64,000 bases of DNA from Bradyrhizobium sp. 1 (GCF_023073315.1 NZ_JADPJH010000011.1:176837-240836); one strand, 5' to 3'. Counted from the first letter of the stretch, positions 18,105 through 26,292 are shown. Numbers and translations are program-made. Notes: generated by a model not told the origin, from the sequence alone.

Positions 18105-19421
18105 TCAGACTTCGACGCGCTTGATCGCGAGCGACTTCAGATAGGCCGCCGGATTTTCGGGATCGAACACCTTGCCGTCGAAGAAGGTCTCCTTGCCGCG
18201 CGAGGTGGAAGCCGGGATGTCGGCGGCCGCGACGCCAAGCGTCTTGGCCGCGTCCTTCCAGAGGTCCTCGCGGTTGACCTTGGCGATCAGCGCCTTGGTG
18301 TCGAAGTTCGCTTCGTACTTGCCCCAGCGGATGTCCTCGGTGAGGAACCAGAGGTCGTGGCTCCTAAACGGATAGGAGGCCTGATCCTTCCAGAAACGCA
18401 TTTGTTGCGGCGAGTTATCGACCACGCGGCCGGTACCGTAGTCGAACTTGCCCTTCATGCGGTCGGTGATGTCCTCGACCGGGCAGTTGATCCACTGCCG
18501 CTTGGCACAGATCGCTGCCGCTTCCTCGCGGTTCTCCAACTTCTCGGACCATTGCTGGGCTTCCATCACCGCCATCAGCAGCGCTTTCGCCGCCTTCGGG
18601 TATTTGTCGACCCAGGCCGCGCGCATGCCGAACGATTTCTCGGGATGCTTGTCCCAGAGCTCGCCGGTGGTGAGCGCGGTGTAACCGATCTCCTGATGGA
18701 TGAGCTGGAGATTCCATGGTTCGCAGACGCAGAAGCAATCCATGGTGCCAATCTTCATGTTGGCGACCATTTGCGCCGGCGGCACCACGATGGTCTCGAT
18801 GTCCTTGTCCGGATCGATGCCGCCCGCCGCGAGCCAGTAGCGGATCCAGAGGTCGTGGGTACCGCCCGGGAAGGTCATCGCCGCCTTCACGGACTTGCCG
18901 GAAGCCTTCTTCTTCTCCAGCGCCGACTTGAACGGCGCGGTGTCTACGCCGACTTTCAGATCGCTGTATTCCTTGGCAACTGAAATGCACTGGCCGTTGA
19001 GGTTGAGCCGCGCCAGAATGTACATCGGCGTCGGCTGGTTGTTCTGCGTCACCTTGCCGGCGGAGATCAGATACGGCATTGGCGTCAGGATGTGCGCACC
19101 GTCGATGCCGTTGCCTTCGGAGCCGAGCACGAGATTGTCGCGCGTTGTGCCCCACGAGGCCTGCTTCTGCACCTCGACGTCGGGCATGCCGTATTTCGCG
19201 AAGATGCCCTTCTCCTTGGCGACGAACAGCGGGGTCGCGTCGGTGAGCGCGATGAAGCCGAGCTTGGCGCCCTTGACCTCGGGGCCTGCTTCCTGCGCAA
19301 AAGCGCCGACGGGGAAATTGAGCTTGGCGGCGGCGAGAAGGGCGGCGGTTGAGCCGGCGGCCTTCAACAATTGACGGCGGCTGAGGCCACTATCCGAAGG
19401 CCGGCGAATGCGCTTGGTCAT
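18105..19421 (-). CDS. nrtA: Nitrate ABC transporter substrate-binding protein (Tat-exported)
   Basis: The 438-residue protein is a NrtA/CmpA-type periplasmic binding protein. A Tat signal is clear: SRRQLLK with Arg15-Arg16, then a hydrophobic stretch and AFA-QE near residue 42. The mature part has the tandem-lobe features of the NMT1/THI5-like nitrate receptors. I chose the ATG at 19421 because it puts the twin arginines in the proper place and GGACGA lies upstream; frames from 19610 would bury the signal. It is the first gene of nrtABC, with a 678-bp divergent upstream region. Confidence 0.93.
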   Translation of the reverse strand: MTKRIRRPSDSGLSRRQLLKAAGSTAALLAAAKLNFPVGAFAQEAGPEVKGAKLGFIALTDATPLFVAKEKGIFAKYGMPDVEVQKQASWGTTRDNLVLGSEGNGIDGAHILTPMPYLISAGKVTQNNQPTPMYILARLNLNGQCISVAKEYSDLKVGVDTAPFKSALEKKKASGKSVKAAMTFPGGTHDLWIRYWLAAGGIDPDKDIETIVVPPAQMVANMKIGTMDCFCVCEPWNLQLIHQEIGYTALTTGELWDKHPEKSFGMRAAWVDKYPKAAKALLMAVMEAQQWSEKLENREEAAAICAKRQWINCPVEDITDRMKGKFDYGTGRVVDNSPQQMRFWKDQASYPFRSHDLWFLTEDIRWGKYEANFDTKALIAKVNREDLWKDAAKTLGVAAADIPASTSRGKETFFDGKVFDPENPAAYLKSLAIKRVEV

Positions 19422-19694
19422 AGCTGGTGTCGTCCTTTGCATCGTTGCGAATGATTGCGTCAGTGCGCACGAGCAGCCCGTCCGTCCGTGACGCCAGAAA
19501 AGGGCGCATGCGAACGCGCGACGAGGGGACCCCCGTCTGGGTGGCGTCAGCAAATTCGGATGAGAAGTCTCGCGGGACGGCTTCAATGGCGTCGGCTTGG
19601 AACTATTCAAGCTTCATGCCAAGGCCGAGACCACGGAAACCAATTTATAATCAATATGTTACGTAAGCTGCGCCAGCCTGTCGCAGACTTGCTG

Positions 19695-19739
19695 CGCACG
19701 CGAAATTTGCGATCTGCTTATTCCTTGTGCGTCGCACAA
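19695..19739 (-). promoter_or_regulatory. Conserved 45-bp element shared with the narK upstream region (copy 2)
   Basis: It contains CGCACGC, ATTTGCGAT, GCT and TTCCTTGTGCG, followed by CGCACAA, in the same order as at 16250-16294. It starts 274 bp before the nrtA ATG, close to the 237 bp seen for narK. The TTGTGC/GCACAA dyad is intact, but the outer part of the narK inverted repeat is not conserved here. Confidence 0.6.
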
Positions 19740-19843
19740 ATGTTATGCAATCGCTCAAGCAACGGGCCGCAGAGCCCGCGAAAGCCCAATCGGACTTGGC
19801 CCTATCCAACTGATATTGCTATATTTTTTCTCCGACCCTACGC

Positions 19844-19857
19844 GGCACGCAACTTGC
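19844..19857 (+). promoter_or_regulatory. Sigma-54 (-24/-12) promoter candidate for the nitrite channel gene
   Basis: GGCAC-GCAAC-TTGC has the GG and GC dinucleotides exactly 12 bp apart and the next base is T, matching the TGGCACG-N4-TTGCW consensus with only the leading T missing. Transcription would start near 19869, giving a leader of about 230 nt. NtrC-type nitrogen control would be expected. Confidence 0.65.
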
Positions 19858-19881
19858 TTCTTCACCACAGTCAACGAAGAC

Positions 19882-19922
19882 TGCGGTTTTGCCGCATTGA
19901 TGCAGCCGCTGGCGGCTGCATC
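19882..19922 (+). promoter_or_regulatory. Two tandem leader hairpins upstream of the nitrite channel gene
   Basis: Hairpin 1 pairs TGCGG (19882-19886) with CCGCA (19892-19896). Hairpin 2 pairs GATGCAGCCGC (19899-19909) with GCGGCTGCATC (19912-19922). They begin about 13 nt after the predicted sigma-54 start site. A two-hairpin leader is the kind of target used by ANTAR antiterminators such as NasT/NasR, but the expected loop sequence is not evident. Confidence 0.45.
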
Positions 19923-20099
19923 CGGAAGCTCAACTACTTCGCGGCCCTTTCCGGCTCAGTCCTCGTGACGCGATTCCCACGGCTTCCAAACCTTCCATAG
20001 CCCTCGTGCGCGGCAGAACTGTCCGCACGGATCATGACGTTCAGTCGCGCGCCCTCGGAAGCGCGCGTCGATCTCACTTCGAAGCAAAAGGAACCATTG

Positions 20100-20939
20100 A
20101 TGTCGTATCTCGCGCCTTCGGAATTCGTCACCAAGATGGTGGATGCAGGCGAATCCAAGATTTTCATGTCTACCCGGGACACCATCATCCGGGCCTACAT
20201 GGCCGGCGCGATCCTCGCCCTCGCCGCCTGGTTCGCCGTCACCATCAACGTCAACACCGGCCAGCCCCTCGTCGGGGCACTGCTGTTTCCAGTCGGCTTC
20301 GTGATGCTTTATCTGCTCGGCTTCGACCTGCTGACCGGCGTGTTCGTGCTCTCCCCGCTCGCGCTGATCGACAAGCGTCCCGGCGTCACGCTTGGCGGCG
20401 TGCTGCGCAACTGGGGCCTCGTCTTCGTCGGCAACTTCGCCGGCGCTTTCACGGTGGCCTTCATGATGGCCTTCGTCACGACGTTCGGCTTCACGCAGGA
20501 TCCCGACAAGGTCGGCGCCGCCATCGGCAACATCGGCGAAGGCCGAACGCTCGGCTATGCAGCGCATGGCGCCGCCGGCATGGCGACGCTGTTCCTGCGC
20601 GGCATGCTCTGCAACTGGATGGTCTCGACCGGCGTCGTCGGCGCCATGATCTCGACCTCGGTCTCCGGCAAGGTCATCGCGATGTGGATGCCGATCCTGG
20701 TGTTCTTCTACATGGTGTTCGAGCATTCCGTCGTGAACATGTTCCTGTTCCCATCGGGCCTGATGCTGCACGCGAAATTCTCGATCATGGATTACCTGAT
20801 CTGGAACGAGATCCCGACCGTGCTCGGCAACCTCGTGGGCGGCCTCGCCTTCACCGGCATGACCCTCTACACAACCCATGTACTGACGAAGCCGAAGCGC
20901 GAGGCCGGCAAGTCCACGCAGCCCCGCGTTGCGGCCTGA
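20100..20939 (+). CDS. Formate/nitrite transporter (FNT) family channel
   Basis: The 279-residue protein is an FNT-family pentameric channel subunit with six predicted membrane helices. The family pattern is seen in GALLFPVGFVMLYLLGFDLLTG and in GNFAGAF and CNWMVST. Placed opposite nrtABC, it most likely moves nitrite, feeding it to the nitrite reductase encoded elsewhere or relieving its accumulation. The ATG at 20100 has AAGGA seven bases upstream; a start at 20034 would lie in the leader. A sigma-54 promoter candidate and two hairpins precede it. Formate transport cannot be excluded from sequence alone. Confidence 0.9.
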   Translation: MSYLAPSEFVTKMVDAGESKIFMSTRDTIIRAYMAGAILALAAWFAVTINVNTGQPLVGALLFPVGFVMLYLLGFDLLTGVFVLSPLALIDKRPGVTLGGVLRNWGLVFVGNFAGAFTVAFMMAFVTTFGFTQDPDKVGAAIGNIGEGRTLGYAAHGAAGMATLFLRGMLCNWMVSTGVVGAMISTSVSGKVIAMWMPILVFFYMVFEHSVVNMFLFPSGLMLHAKFSIMDYLIWNEIPTVLGNLVGGLAFTGMTLYTTHVLTKPKREAGKSTQPRVAA

Positions 20940-20958
20940 TCGAATACGTCTCGACAGC

Positions 20959-20987
20959 GGAGCCTCGCCCGACCAGGGTGAGGCTCC
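20959..20987 (+). terminator. Intercistronic hairpin between the nitrite channel and phosphatase-kinase genes
   Basis: GGAGCCTC (20959-20966) pairs with GAGGCTCC (20980-20987), with CCC/GGG extending the stem inward. No T-run follows, so it is more likely an attenuating or mRNA-stabilising element inside an operon than a full stop. Confidence 0.5.
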
Positions 20988-20999
20988 CTTCGCCTGGTG

Positions 21000-22736
21000 A
21001 TGACGATGTCCCGCGGACTCCTGATCTCGGTCGGCCAGCACTCCGACAAGGGCCGCAAGCCCGTCAACCAGGATTTTCACGGCGTCCTGATTCCAGAGGA
21101 GCCGCAGCTCAGCCTGAAGGGCATCGCCGCCGTTCTGGCCGACGGTATCTCCAGCAGCACGGTGAGCCAGATCGCCAGCGAGTCGGCGGTCAAGAGCTTC
21201 CTGATGGATTATTACTGCACGTCGGAATCCTGGACGGTGAAGACTTCCGCCCGCCGCGTGCTGGAGGCGACCAATTCCTGGCTGCACGCGCAGACGCGCA
21301 AGAGCCAATATGCCTATGATCGCGACAAGGGCTATGTCTGCACGCTGAGCGCCATGGTCATCAAGGCGACCACCGCGCACATCTTCCATGTCGGCGACTG
21401 CCGCATCTACCGCGTCGCCGGCAAGGCGCTGGAGCAGCTCACCGACGATCACCGCATCATCGTCTCGTCGGAGCAGACCTATCTCGGCCGCGCGCTCGGC
21501 ATCAATCCGCAGCTCGAGATCGACTACCGGACGGTCGAGGTCCAGGTCGGCGACACCTTCCTGCTGGCAACCGACGGTGCCTATGAATTCGTCGAGCCGC
21601 GTTTCGTCACGAGCGCAATCATCGAGCATGCGGGCGAGCTCGATGGCGCCGCGAAGGCGATCGTCGAGGAAGCCTATCGGCGCGGCAGCGATGACAACAT
21701 CACCGTACAGATCCTGCGCATCGACGCGGTGCCGGAGGAGGAATCCGGCATCTTCGATCAGACCTCGGCACTGCCCCTGCCGCCGCTGCTCGAACCCCGA
21801 GCCGCATTCGATGGCTACCGGATCATCCGGGAGATCCACGGCAGCAGCCGCAGCCACATCTATCTCGCCGTCGACGCAGACACCGAAGAACCCGTCACAC
21901 TCAAGATTCCATCGATCGACCTGCGCGATAACCAGGCCTATCTGAAGCGTTTCCTAATGGAGGAATGGATCGCGCGGCGGATCGACAGTCCATACGTGCT
22001 CAAGCCCCGGTCGAGGTCGACCCGGCGCAACTATCTTTACGTCGCGGCCGAGTTCGTCGAGGGGCAGACGCTGCGGCAGTGGATGCTCGACAACCCGCGC
22101 CCCGATCTGGAGACGGTCCGCGGGATCATCGAGCAGATCGCCACAGGGCTTCGCGCCTTCCACCGCATGGAGATGCTGCACCAGGACCTCAGGCCCGACA
22201 ATGTCCTGATCGACAAGACCGGCACCGCGAAGATCATCGACTTCGGATCGGTCAGAGTGGCGGGTGTCGTCGAGGCGGCACCGAAATCGGCGGACGCGGA
22301 AATTCTCGGTACGGTCCAGTACACGGCCCCGGAATATTTCCTCGGCGAGGGCGGCTCGTCCCGGTCCGATATGTTTTCACTGGCCGCCATTTGCTATCAT
22401 ATGCTGACCGGACATCTCCCTTACGGCGCCCAGCTTGCCAAGATCCGGGGAAGATCGGACGCGTGGAAATTGAGATATCGGCCGGCCATCGATGCTGAGC
22501 GGGGCATCCCGGGATGGATCGACGGCGCACTCAGGAAAGCGCTGCATCCCGATCCCTACAAGCGCCACGAAGACATCTCCGAGTTCGTCTTCGAACTCAG
22601 AAATCCCAATCCGGCCTATCTCGCTACGCGGACCACGCCGCTCCTGGAGCGCAACCCGCTGATGTTCTGGAAGCTGACCTCGGCCGCGCTCGCCTGCGCC
22701 GTCGTCGTCCTGCTCGCACTGCTGCACGCGCGTTAG
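21000..22736 (+). CDS. Fused PP2C-type phosphatase and Ser/Thr protein kinase with C-terminal membrane anchor
   Basis: This protein of about 578 residues joins two opposing activities. Residues about 8-240 form a PP2C phosphatase (PVNQDFHG, VLADGISS, FHVGDCRIYR, LATDGAYEF, SDDNITVQIL). Residues about 260-530 form a Hanks-type kinase with VTLKIPS (Lys), HQDLRPDNVLI (catalytic loop, HQD rather than HRD), IIDFGSVRV (DFG) and TAPEYF. A single hydrophobic helix at about 552-573 ends the protein, placing both domains in the cytoplasm. It begins about 60 bp after the nitrite channel gene, so it may control that channel or nitrate metabolism. The start could be 21000 or 21006; the ribosome site is weak. 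Confidence 0.9.
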   Translation: MTMSRGLLISVGQHSDKGRKPVNQDFHGVLIPEEPQLSLKGIAAVLADGISSSTVSQIASESAVKSFLMDYYCTSESWTVKTSARRVLEATNSWLHAQTRKSQYAYDRDKGYVCTLSAMVIKATTAHIFHVGDCRIYRVAGKALEQLTDDHRIIVSSEQTYLGRALGINPQLEIDYRTVEVQVGDTFLLATDGAYEFVEPRFVTSAIIEHAGELDGAAKAIVEEAYRRGSDDNITVQILRIDAVPEEESGIFDQTSALPLPPLLEPRAAFDGYRIIREIHGSSRSHIYLAVDADTEEPVTLKIPSIDLRDNQAYLKRFLMEEWIARRIDSPYVLKPRSRSTRRNYLYVAAEFVEGQTLRQWMLDNPRPDLETVRGIIEQIATGLRAFHRMEMLHQDLRPDNVLIDKTGTAKIIDFGSVRVAGVVEAAPKSADAEILGTVQYTAPEYFLGEGGSSRSDMFSLAAICYHMLTGHLPYGAQLAKIRGRSDAWKLRYRPAIDAERGIPGWIDGALRKALHPDPYKRHEDISEFVFELRNPNPAYLATRTTPLLERNPLMFWKLTSAALACAVVVLLALLHAR

Positions 22737-22812
22737 TGGCGACTGAACTTTGCCCTGTCACCTGCCGGTGACGTGTTTCGCCTACACCAAATGAGGATCG
22801 ACCTCATTGCCA

Positions 22813-23328
22813 TCAAACTCTATCGATCATCCAACGCTTGACCGCTTGGTGGAAGTTAAGGGGGCCGGGAACGGTCATGTGCGTCTTGACGTATGTGAAA
22901 CCCGCTTTTTGAAGCGTGCGGTTCGGAGCCACATTGAACGCATTGGGCTCACAGAAGAGCTGCTTCAACCCCAGAACCTGGAAATAGAGCTCGACGGTCT
23001 TTCGGACACACTCTACGCCTATCCCCTGCTTGCGCAGCGAGGGATCCGTGATGTGCAAATGCATATTTGCGTGCTCGCCAATACGGATCTTGTCAGCGGT
23101 CGAGAACCCCAAGAACTTATCGTCGGAGAGCCAGCTGACCAGAAAGCCGTTTCTCTGCTCGACAGGCCGGTCGAACATTTGCTCATAAAGTCGCTGCCAT
23201 TGTAATGCCGGTGGCAGTCGTGTCGGGTCGACCCCGAGCATTTCCAGGTGCTCTGGCGTCGCTGCGTGGAAATACTCAATGATCAGCGCAGTTTCCTGCA
23301 GCGTCATCGGTCGAACGCTGATGGCCAC
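22813..23328 (-). CDS. GNAT family N-acetyltransferase (RimJ/RimL-like)
   Basis: The 171-residue protein carries the acetyl-CoA motif A as RKQGIGVECVRKTVE, followed by NAFNVAPNRTLQKAGFTYV, the usual RimJ/RimL pattern. It would acetylate a protein or small amine in the cytoplasm. The GTG start at 23328 is supported by TAAGGAG, which overlaps the stop codon of the upstream dioxygenase gene, so the two are translationally linked. Its base composition is clearly more AT-rich than both neighbours, suggesting recent acquisition. The target is unknown. Confidence 0.8.
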   Translation of the reverse strand: MAISVRPMTLQETALIIEYFHAATPEHLEMLGVDPTRLPPALQWQRLYEQMFDRPVEQRNGFLVSWLSDDKFLGFSTADKIRIGEHANMHLHITDPSLRKQGIGVECVRKTVELYFQVLGLKQLFCEPNAFNVAPNRTLQKAGFTYVKTHMTVPGPLNFHQAVKRWMIDRV

Positions 23329-23339
23329 CGGGCAGCTCC

Positions 23340-24257
23340 TTACGCCGGCTCCGCCGCCTTCGTCCCCAGCGGCTTCGGCGCCATGCCACCGCCGGGCTTG
23401 AGGTGGAATTCGTAGGTCATCAAATGCCACTGCCCGTTCGCCTTGCCGCCGTCGGGCATGGCCGGATCGTTGCGCGGCTCGACCTTGGCGACGAGGTCGT
23501 CCTTGACGCCGAACACGACGTCGGAATCGAGATATTTGTCGCCGTCCATGAAGACGTGGGTGATCAACGGCTCATAGCCCTTGGCATTGACCAGGAAGTG
23601 CACATGCGCGGGGCGCATCGGATGACGCTTGGTCTGCATGATCATCTCGCCGACGGGGCCATCGGTCGGGATCGGGTAGCTGCACGGCAAAATGGTGCGG
23701 AAGAAGAAGCGGCCGTCGCTGTCGGTGATGAAGCGCGCCCGCGCCGAGGCGCCGACCTCGTCGTAATTGGCCTTCTGTGAATCATAGAAGCCGTCATCGT
23801 CGGCGTGCCAGACGTCGACCGGGACGTTTGCGAGCGGCTTGCCCTCGAGATCGGTGACGCGGCTTTGCACGAACATGCGTTCGCCGGTCTGGTTGTTCGG
23901 CGAGATATCCGTGCCGTGCGCGGTCACCTTGTGCTCGCCGACATAGAACGGACCGAGCACAGTGGTCTGGGTGGCGCCCTCGCGCTCCCGGTGGTTGACC
24001 GCGTCGACCAGCATGGAGACGCCGAGCACGTCGGACAACACGATGAACTCCTGGCGCGTATCGGTGCATTTCTGGCCGGTGCGGGTCAGGAAATCGATGG
24101 CGTATTCCCATTCCGCGAAGGTGAGACCGGTCTTGCTCACGTAATCGTGCAGCGACTTCACCAATTCCTGGAGCAGGAATTTGGCACGCGGATTTGGCGT
24201 ATTGTCGAAGCTCGCGACCACGGCTTCGGTGAGTTCGGTCTCATTGAACTGGGTCAT
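23340..24257 (-). CDS. Intradiol ring-cleavage dioxygenase (hydroxyquinol/catechol 1,2-dioxygenase type)
   Basis: The 305-residue protein cleaves a catechol-type ring between the hydroxyls using non-haem Fe(III). The N-terminal helical dimerisation domain (residues 1-100) is present. The iron ligands are recognisable as Tyr in DGFYDSQ, Tyr in LPCSYPIPTDGP and two His in RPAHVHFLV. Its length and motifs fit hydroxyquinol 1,2-dioxygenases best, but catechol activity is possible. No maleylacetate reductase or other pathway gene is adjacent; only a GNAT follows, with an overlapping ribosome site. The serine hydrolase is divergent. Confidence 0.9.
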   Translation of the reverse strand: MTQFNETELTEAVVASFDNTPNPRAKFLLQELVKSLHDYVSKTGLTFAEWEYAIDFLTRTGQKCTDTRQEFIVLSDVLGVSMLVDAVNHREREGATQTTVLGPFYVGEHKVTAHGTDISPNNQTGERMFVQSRVTDLEGKPLANVPVDVWHADDDGFYDSQKANYDEVGASARARFITDSDGRFFFRTILPCSYPIPTDGPVGEMIMQTKRHPMRPAHVHFLVNAKGYEPLITHVFMDGDKYLDSDVVFGVKDDLVAKVEPRNDPAMPDGGKANGQWHLMTYEFHLKPGGGMAPKPLGTKAAEPA

Positions 24258-24421
24258 ATGCGTTTGCCCTGGGTTTTTCTCGTTGGCCCGGATGGGCTCC
24301 TTGGAAGCGTTCCAGAAGGCAGCTTACACCAATCGGCGGCCTCGCGTTAAGCGCGACCGGCTTGGAATAAGCCCGTCATTTCGGCTATCACCTTGCCCGA
24401 GAAACTGCCCGGAGGAACCTG

Positions 24422-25696
24422 ATGCTCGCCCCTACCCCCGCCTCGCCCGAATCCGTGGGCATGTCCAAGGCTGCGCTCGACCGTATCGATGCGCACCTGA
24501 AGACCCGGTACATCGATGCCGGGCGCTTCCCGGGCACGCATCTGCTGGTCTACCGCCGCGGCAAGATCGCCTACAGCTCGATGCACGGCTTTGCCGATGT
24601 CGAACGCAAGGCGCCGGTCAAGGACGACACCATCTACCGCATCTATTCCATGACCAAGCCGCTCACCAGCGTCGCCTTCATGATGCTGGTCGAGCAAGGC
24701 CTCGTCGCGATCGACGAGCCCGTCGCCAAATACATCCCGGAATGGAAGGATCTCGGCGTGTTCGTCGCCGGCACCGCGCCGGCCTTCCTGACCCGGCCGC
24801 CGGCCCGGCCGATGCTGATCGTGGATCTGCTGCGCCACACCGCAGGGCTGACTTACGGCTTCCAGCAGCGCTCCAATGTCGATGCCGCCTATCGCGCGGA
24901 GAAGATCGGCGAGGTCGAGAAATCAGGCACGCTCCAGAGCATGATCGAGAGCCTCGCCAAAATCCCGCTGGAGTTCTCGCCGGGCGAGGCCTGGAACTAC
25001 TCGGTCGCGTCCGACGTGATCGGCTATCTCGTCGGCAAGATTTCCGGCATGCCGTTCGAGCAGTTCCTGAAAGCAAGGATCCTCGATCCGCTCGGCATGA
25101 CCGACACCGATTTCTACGTGCCGGCCTCGAAGGCGCACCGCTTCGCCGCCTGCTACAACGCCGATCCCGCTGGCGGATTCACCTTCCATGCCGGCCAGCG
25201 CCGCGAGGGCCTGACGCTCCAGGACGACCCGGCCACGAGTTCGTTCCTGTCCCCGCCCTCGTTCATCTCCGGCGGCGGCGGGCTGTGCTCGACGATGGCC
25301 GACTATCTCACCTTCTGCCGTGCGCTGCTCAATGGCGGCGAGCTCGGCGGCGTCCGCCTGATCGGACCGAAGACGCTGGCGCTGATGACGACCAACCACA
25401 TTCCAGGTGGACGTTTCCTGCCGGAGGTCTCGCGTTCGCTGTTCGCCGAGGCCGCCTATAACGGCATCGGCTTCGGTCTCGGCTTCGCCGTGACCATGCG
25501 CCCGGCGGAGACGCTGATCGCCGGCAGCCCCGGCGAATACAATTGGGGCGGCGCGGCCACGACCTCGTTCTGGATCGACCCGGCCGAGGAACTCATCGCC
25601 ATCTTCATGACGCAAGTGCTGCCGTCGAGCGCCTATCCGATCCGGCGCGAGCTGCGCAGCATGGTCTACGCCGCGATCACCGAGAGCAATCTCTGA
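24422..25696 (+). CDS. Serine hydrolase, class C beta-lactamase/esterase family
   Basis: The 424-residue protein belongs to the beta-lactamase-related serine hydrolases. Ser76 and Lys79 form the SxxK motif in YSMTKPLTS, and NYSVASDV supplies the Tyr of the second motif. No signal peptide is seen, which favours an esterase or peptidase-like role over antibiotic resistance. AGGAACC just upstream supports the ATG at 24422. It is divergent from the dioxygenase gene with a 164-bp spacer. Substrate unknown. Confidence 0.9.
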   Translation: MLAPTPASPESVGMSKAALDRIDAHLKTRYIDAGRFPGTHLLVYRRGKIAYSSMHGFADVERKAPVKDDTIYRIYSMTKPLTSVAFMMLVEQGLVAIDEPVAKYIPEWKDLGVFVAGTAPAFLTRPPARPMLIVDLLRHTAGLTYGFQQRSNVDAAYRAEKIGEVEKSGTLQSMIESLAKIPLEFSPGEAWNYSVASDVIGYLVGKISGMPFEQFLKARILDPLGMTDTDFYVPASKAHRFAACYNADPAGGFTFHAGQRREGLTLQDDPATSSFLSPPSFISGGGGLCSTMADYLTFCRALLNGGELGGVRLIGPKTLALMTTNHIPGGRFLPEVSRSLFAEAAYNGIGFGLGFAVTMRPAETLIAGSPGEYNWGGAATTSFWIDPAEELIAIFMTQVLPSSAYPIRRELRSMVYAAITESNL

Positions 25697-25731
25697 GACT
25701 GCGGACGTTCCCTTGGGCTTTTGCGAGGAGT

Positions 25732-25818
25732 CGTCATGGCCGGGCTTGTCCCCGCCATCCACGTCTTAGCCAAGAGGAACGAAGAACGTGGATGCCCGGG
25801 ACAAGCCCGGGCATGACG
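25732..25818. repeat. Palindromic intergenic repeat, family C
   Basis: An arm beginning CGTCATGGCCGGGCTTGTCC at 25732 pairs with one ending GGACAAGCCCGGGCATGACG at 25818, with ATCCACGT/ACGTGGAT inside. It lies downstream of the serine hydrolase and may act as its terminator. Confidence 0.8.
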
Positions 25819-25830
25819 CTTCGTTGTCCG

Positions 25831-25911
25831 TCAGTGAAAATGGCCGATCAAATAGATGCCGCCGCCGATCACCAGCACGGCGGGCACGGCCCACAAAATC
25901 AGGACTGGCAT
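25831..25911 (-). CDS. 26-residue single-helix membrane peptide
   Basis: The reading frame encodes MPVLILWAVPAVLVI and then a glycine-rich helix ending in HFH. GAGGAGG lies eight bases before the ATG at 25911. Nearly the whole peptide is one transmembrane helix. I do not recognise a function; similar tiny helices exist in rhizobia as subunits or regulators of membrane complexes. It is 13 bp downstream of the secreted protein gene on the same strand and may share its transcript. Confidence 0.6.
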   Translation of the reverse strand: MPVLILWAVPAVLVIGGGIYLIGHFH

Positions 25912-25924
25912 TGTGTCATCCTCC

Positions 25925-26158
25925 TCAGTTTGACGTGCAGACCTTGACGGTCTTCATGCCGCTTTCAGCCTCGGTGCGCGACTTGTAGATCGTGCCCGAC
26001 GGGCTGACGACCGTCATGGATGTGTCGACCGGCTTCTTGTCGACGACGGTGCACTTCTTGGTCTTGACGTCCTGGACGACGTAGAACTCGTCGGCCGCGA
26101 ACGCCGGCAGGGACATTGCGGCAAGCATTAGCGCCGCCGTTGCAGTTTTCAGCATCAT
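25925..26158 (-). CDS. Small secreted protein of unknown function
   Basis: The 77-residue product starts at the ATG at 26158, behind GGAGGAGAGG. A Sec signal peptide (MMLKTATAALMLAAMSLPAFA) is followed by a mature part of about 56 residues with two Cys (KKCTVV and KVCTSN) that could form a disulfide. The mature sequence (EFYVVQDVKTKKCTVVDKKP) resembles a small periplasmic protein family common in Bradyrhizobiaceae. No function is known to me. Confidence 0.78.
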   Translation of the reverse strand: MMLKTATAALMLAAMSLPAFAADEFYVVQDVKTKKCTVVDKKPVDTSMTVVSPSGTIYKSRTEAESGMKTVKVCTSN

Positions 26159-26292
26159 TTCCCTCTCCTCCAATCGCCGGGCTTTCAGCCCGGTCGACTC
26201 GCCAACGGGAAAAAGTGGTAATTTGTTCCTATTCGCAGGAACGTCGTCTGCCATCGGATGTTGTTGCGGCGATTGCCATCGAGGAGGACAAG

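Larger units (their letters stand above)
19422..20099. promoter_or_regulatory. 678-bp divergent regulatory region between nrtA and the nitrite channel gene
   Basis: No convincing gene lies here. On the nrtA side it holds the 45-bp element shared with narK (19695-19739). On the nitrite-channel side it holds a sigma-54-type promoter (19844-19857) and two tandem hairpins (19882-19922). The nrtA-proximal 270 bp shows no strong terminator-like structure. The promoter of nrtA itself could not be placed. Confidence 0.6.
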
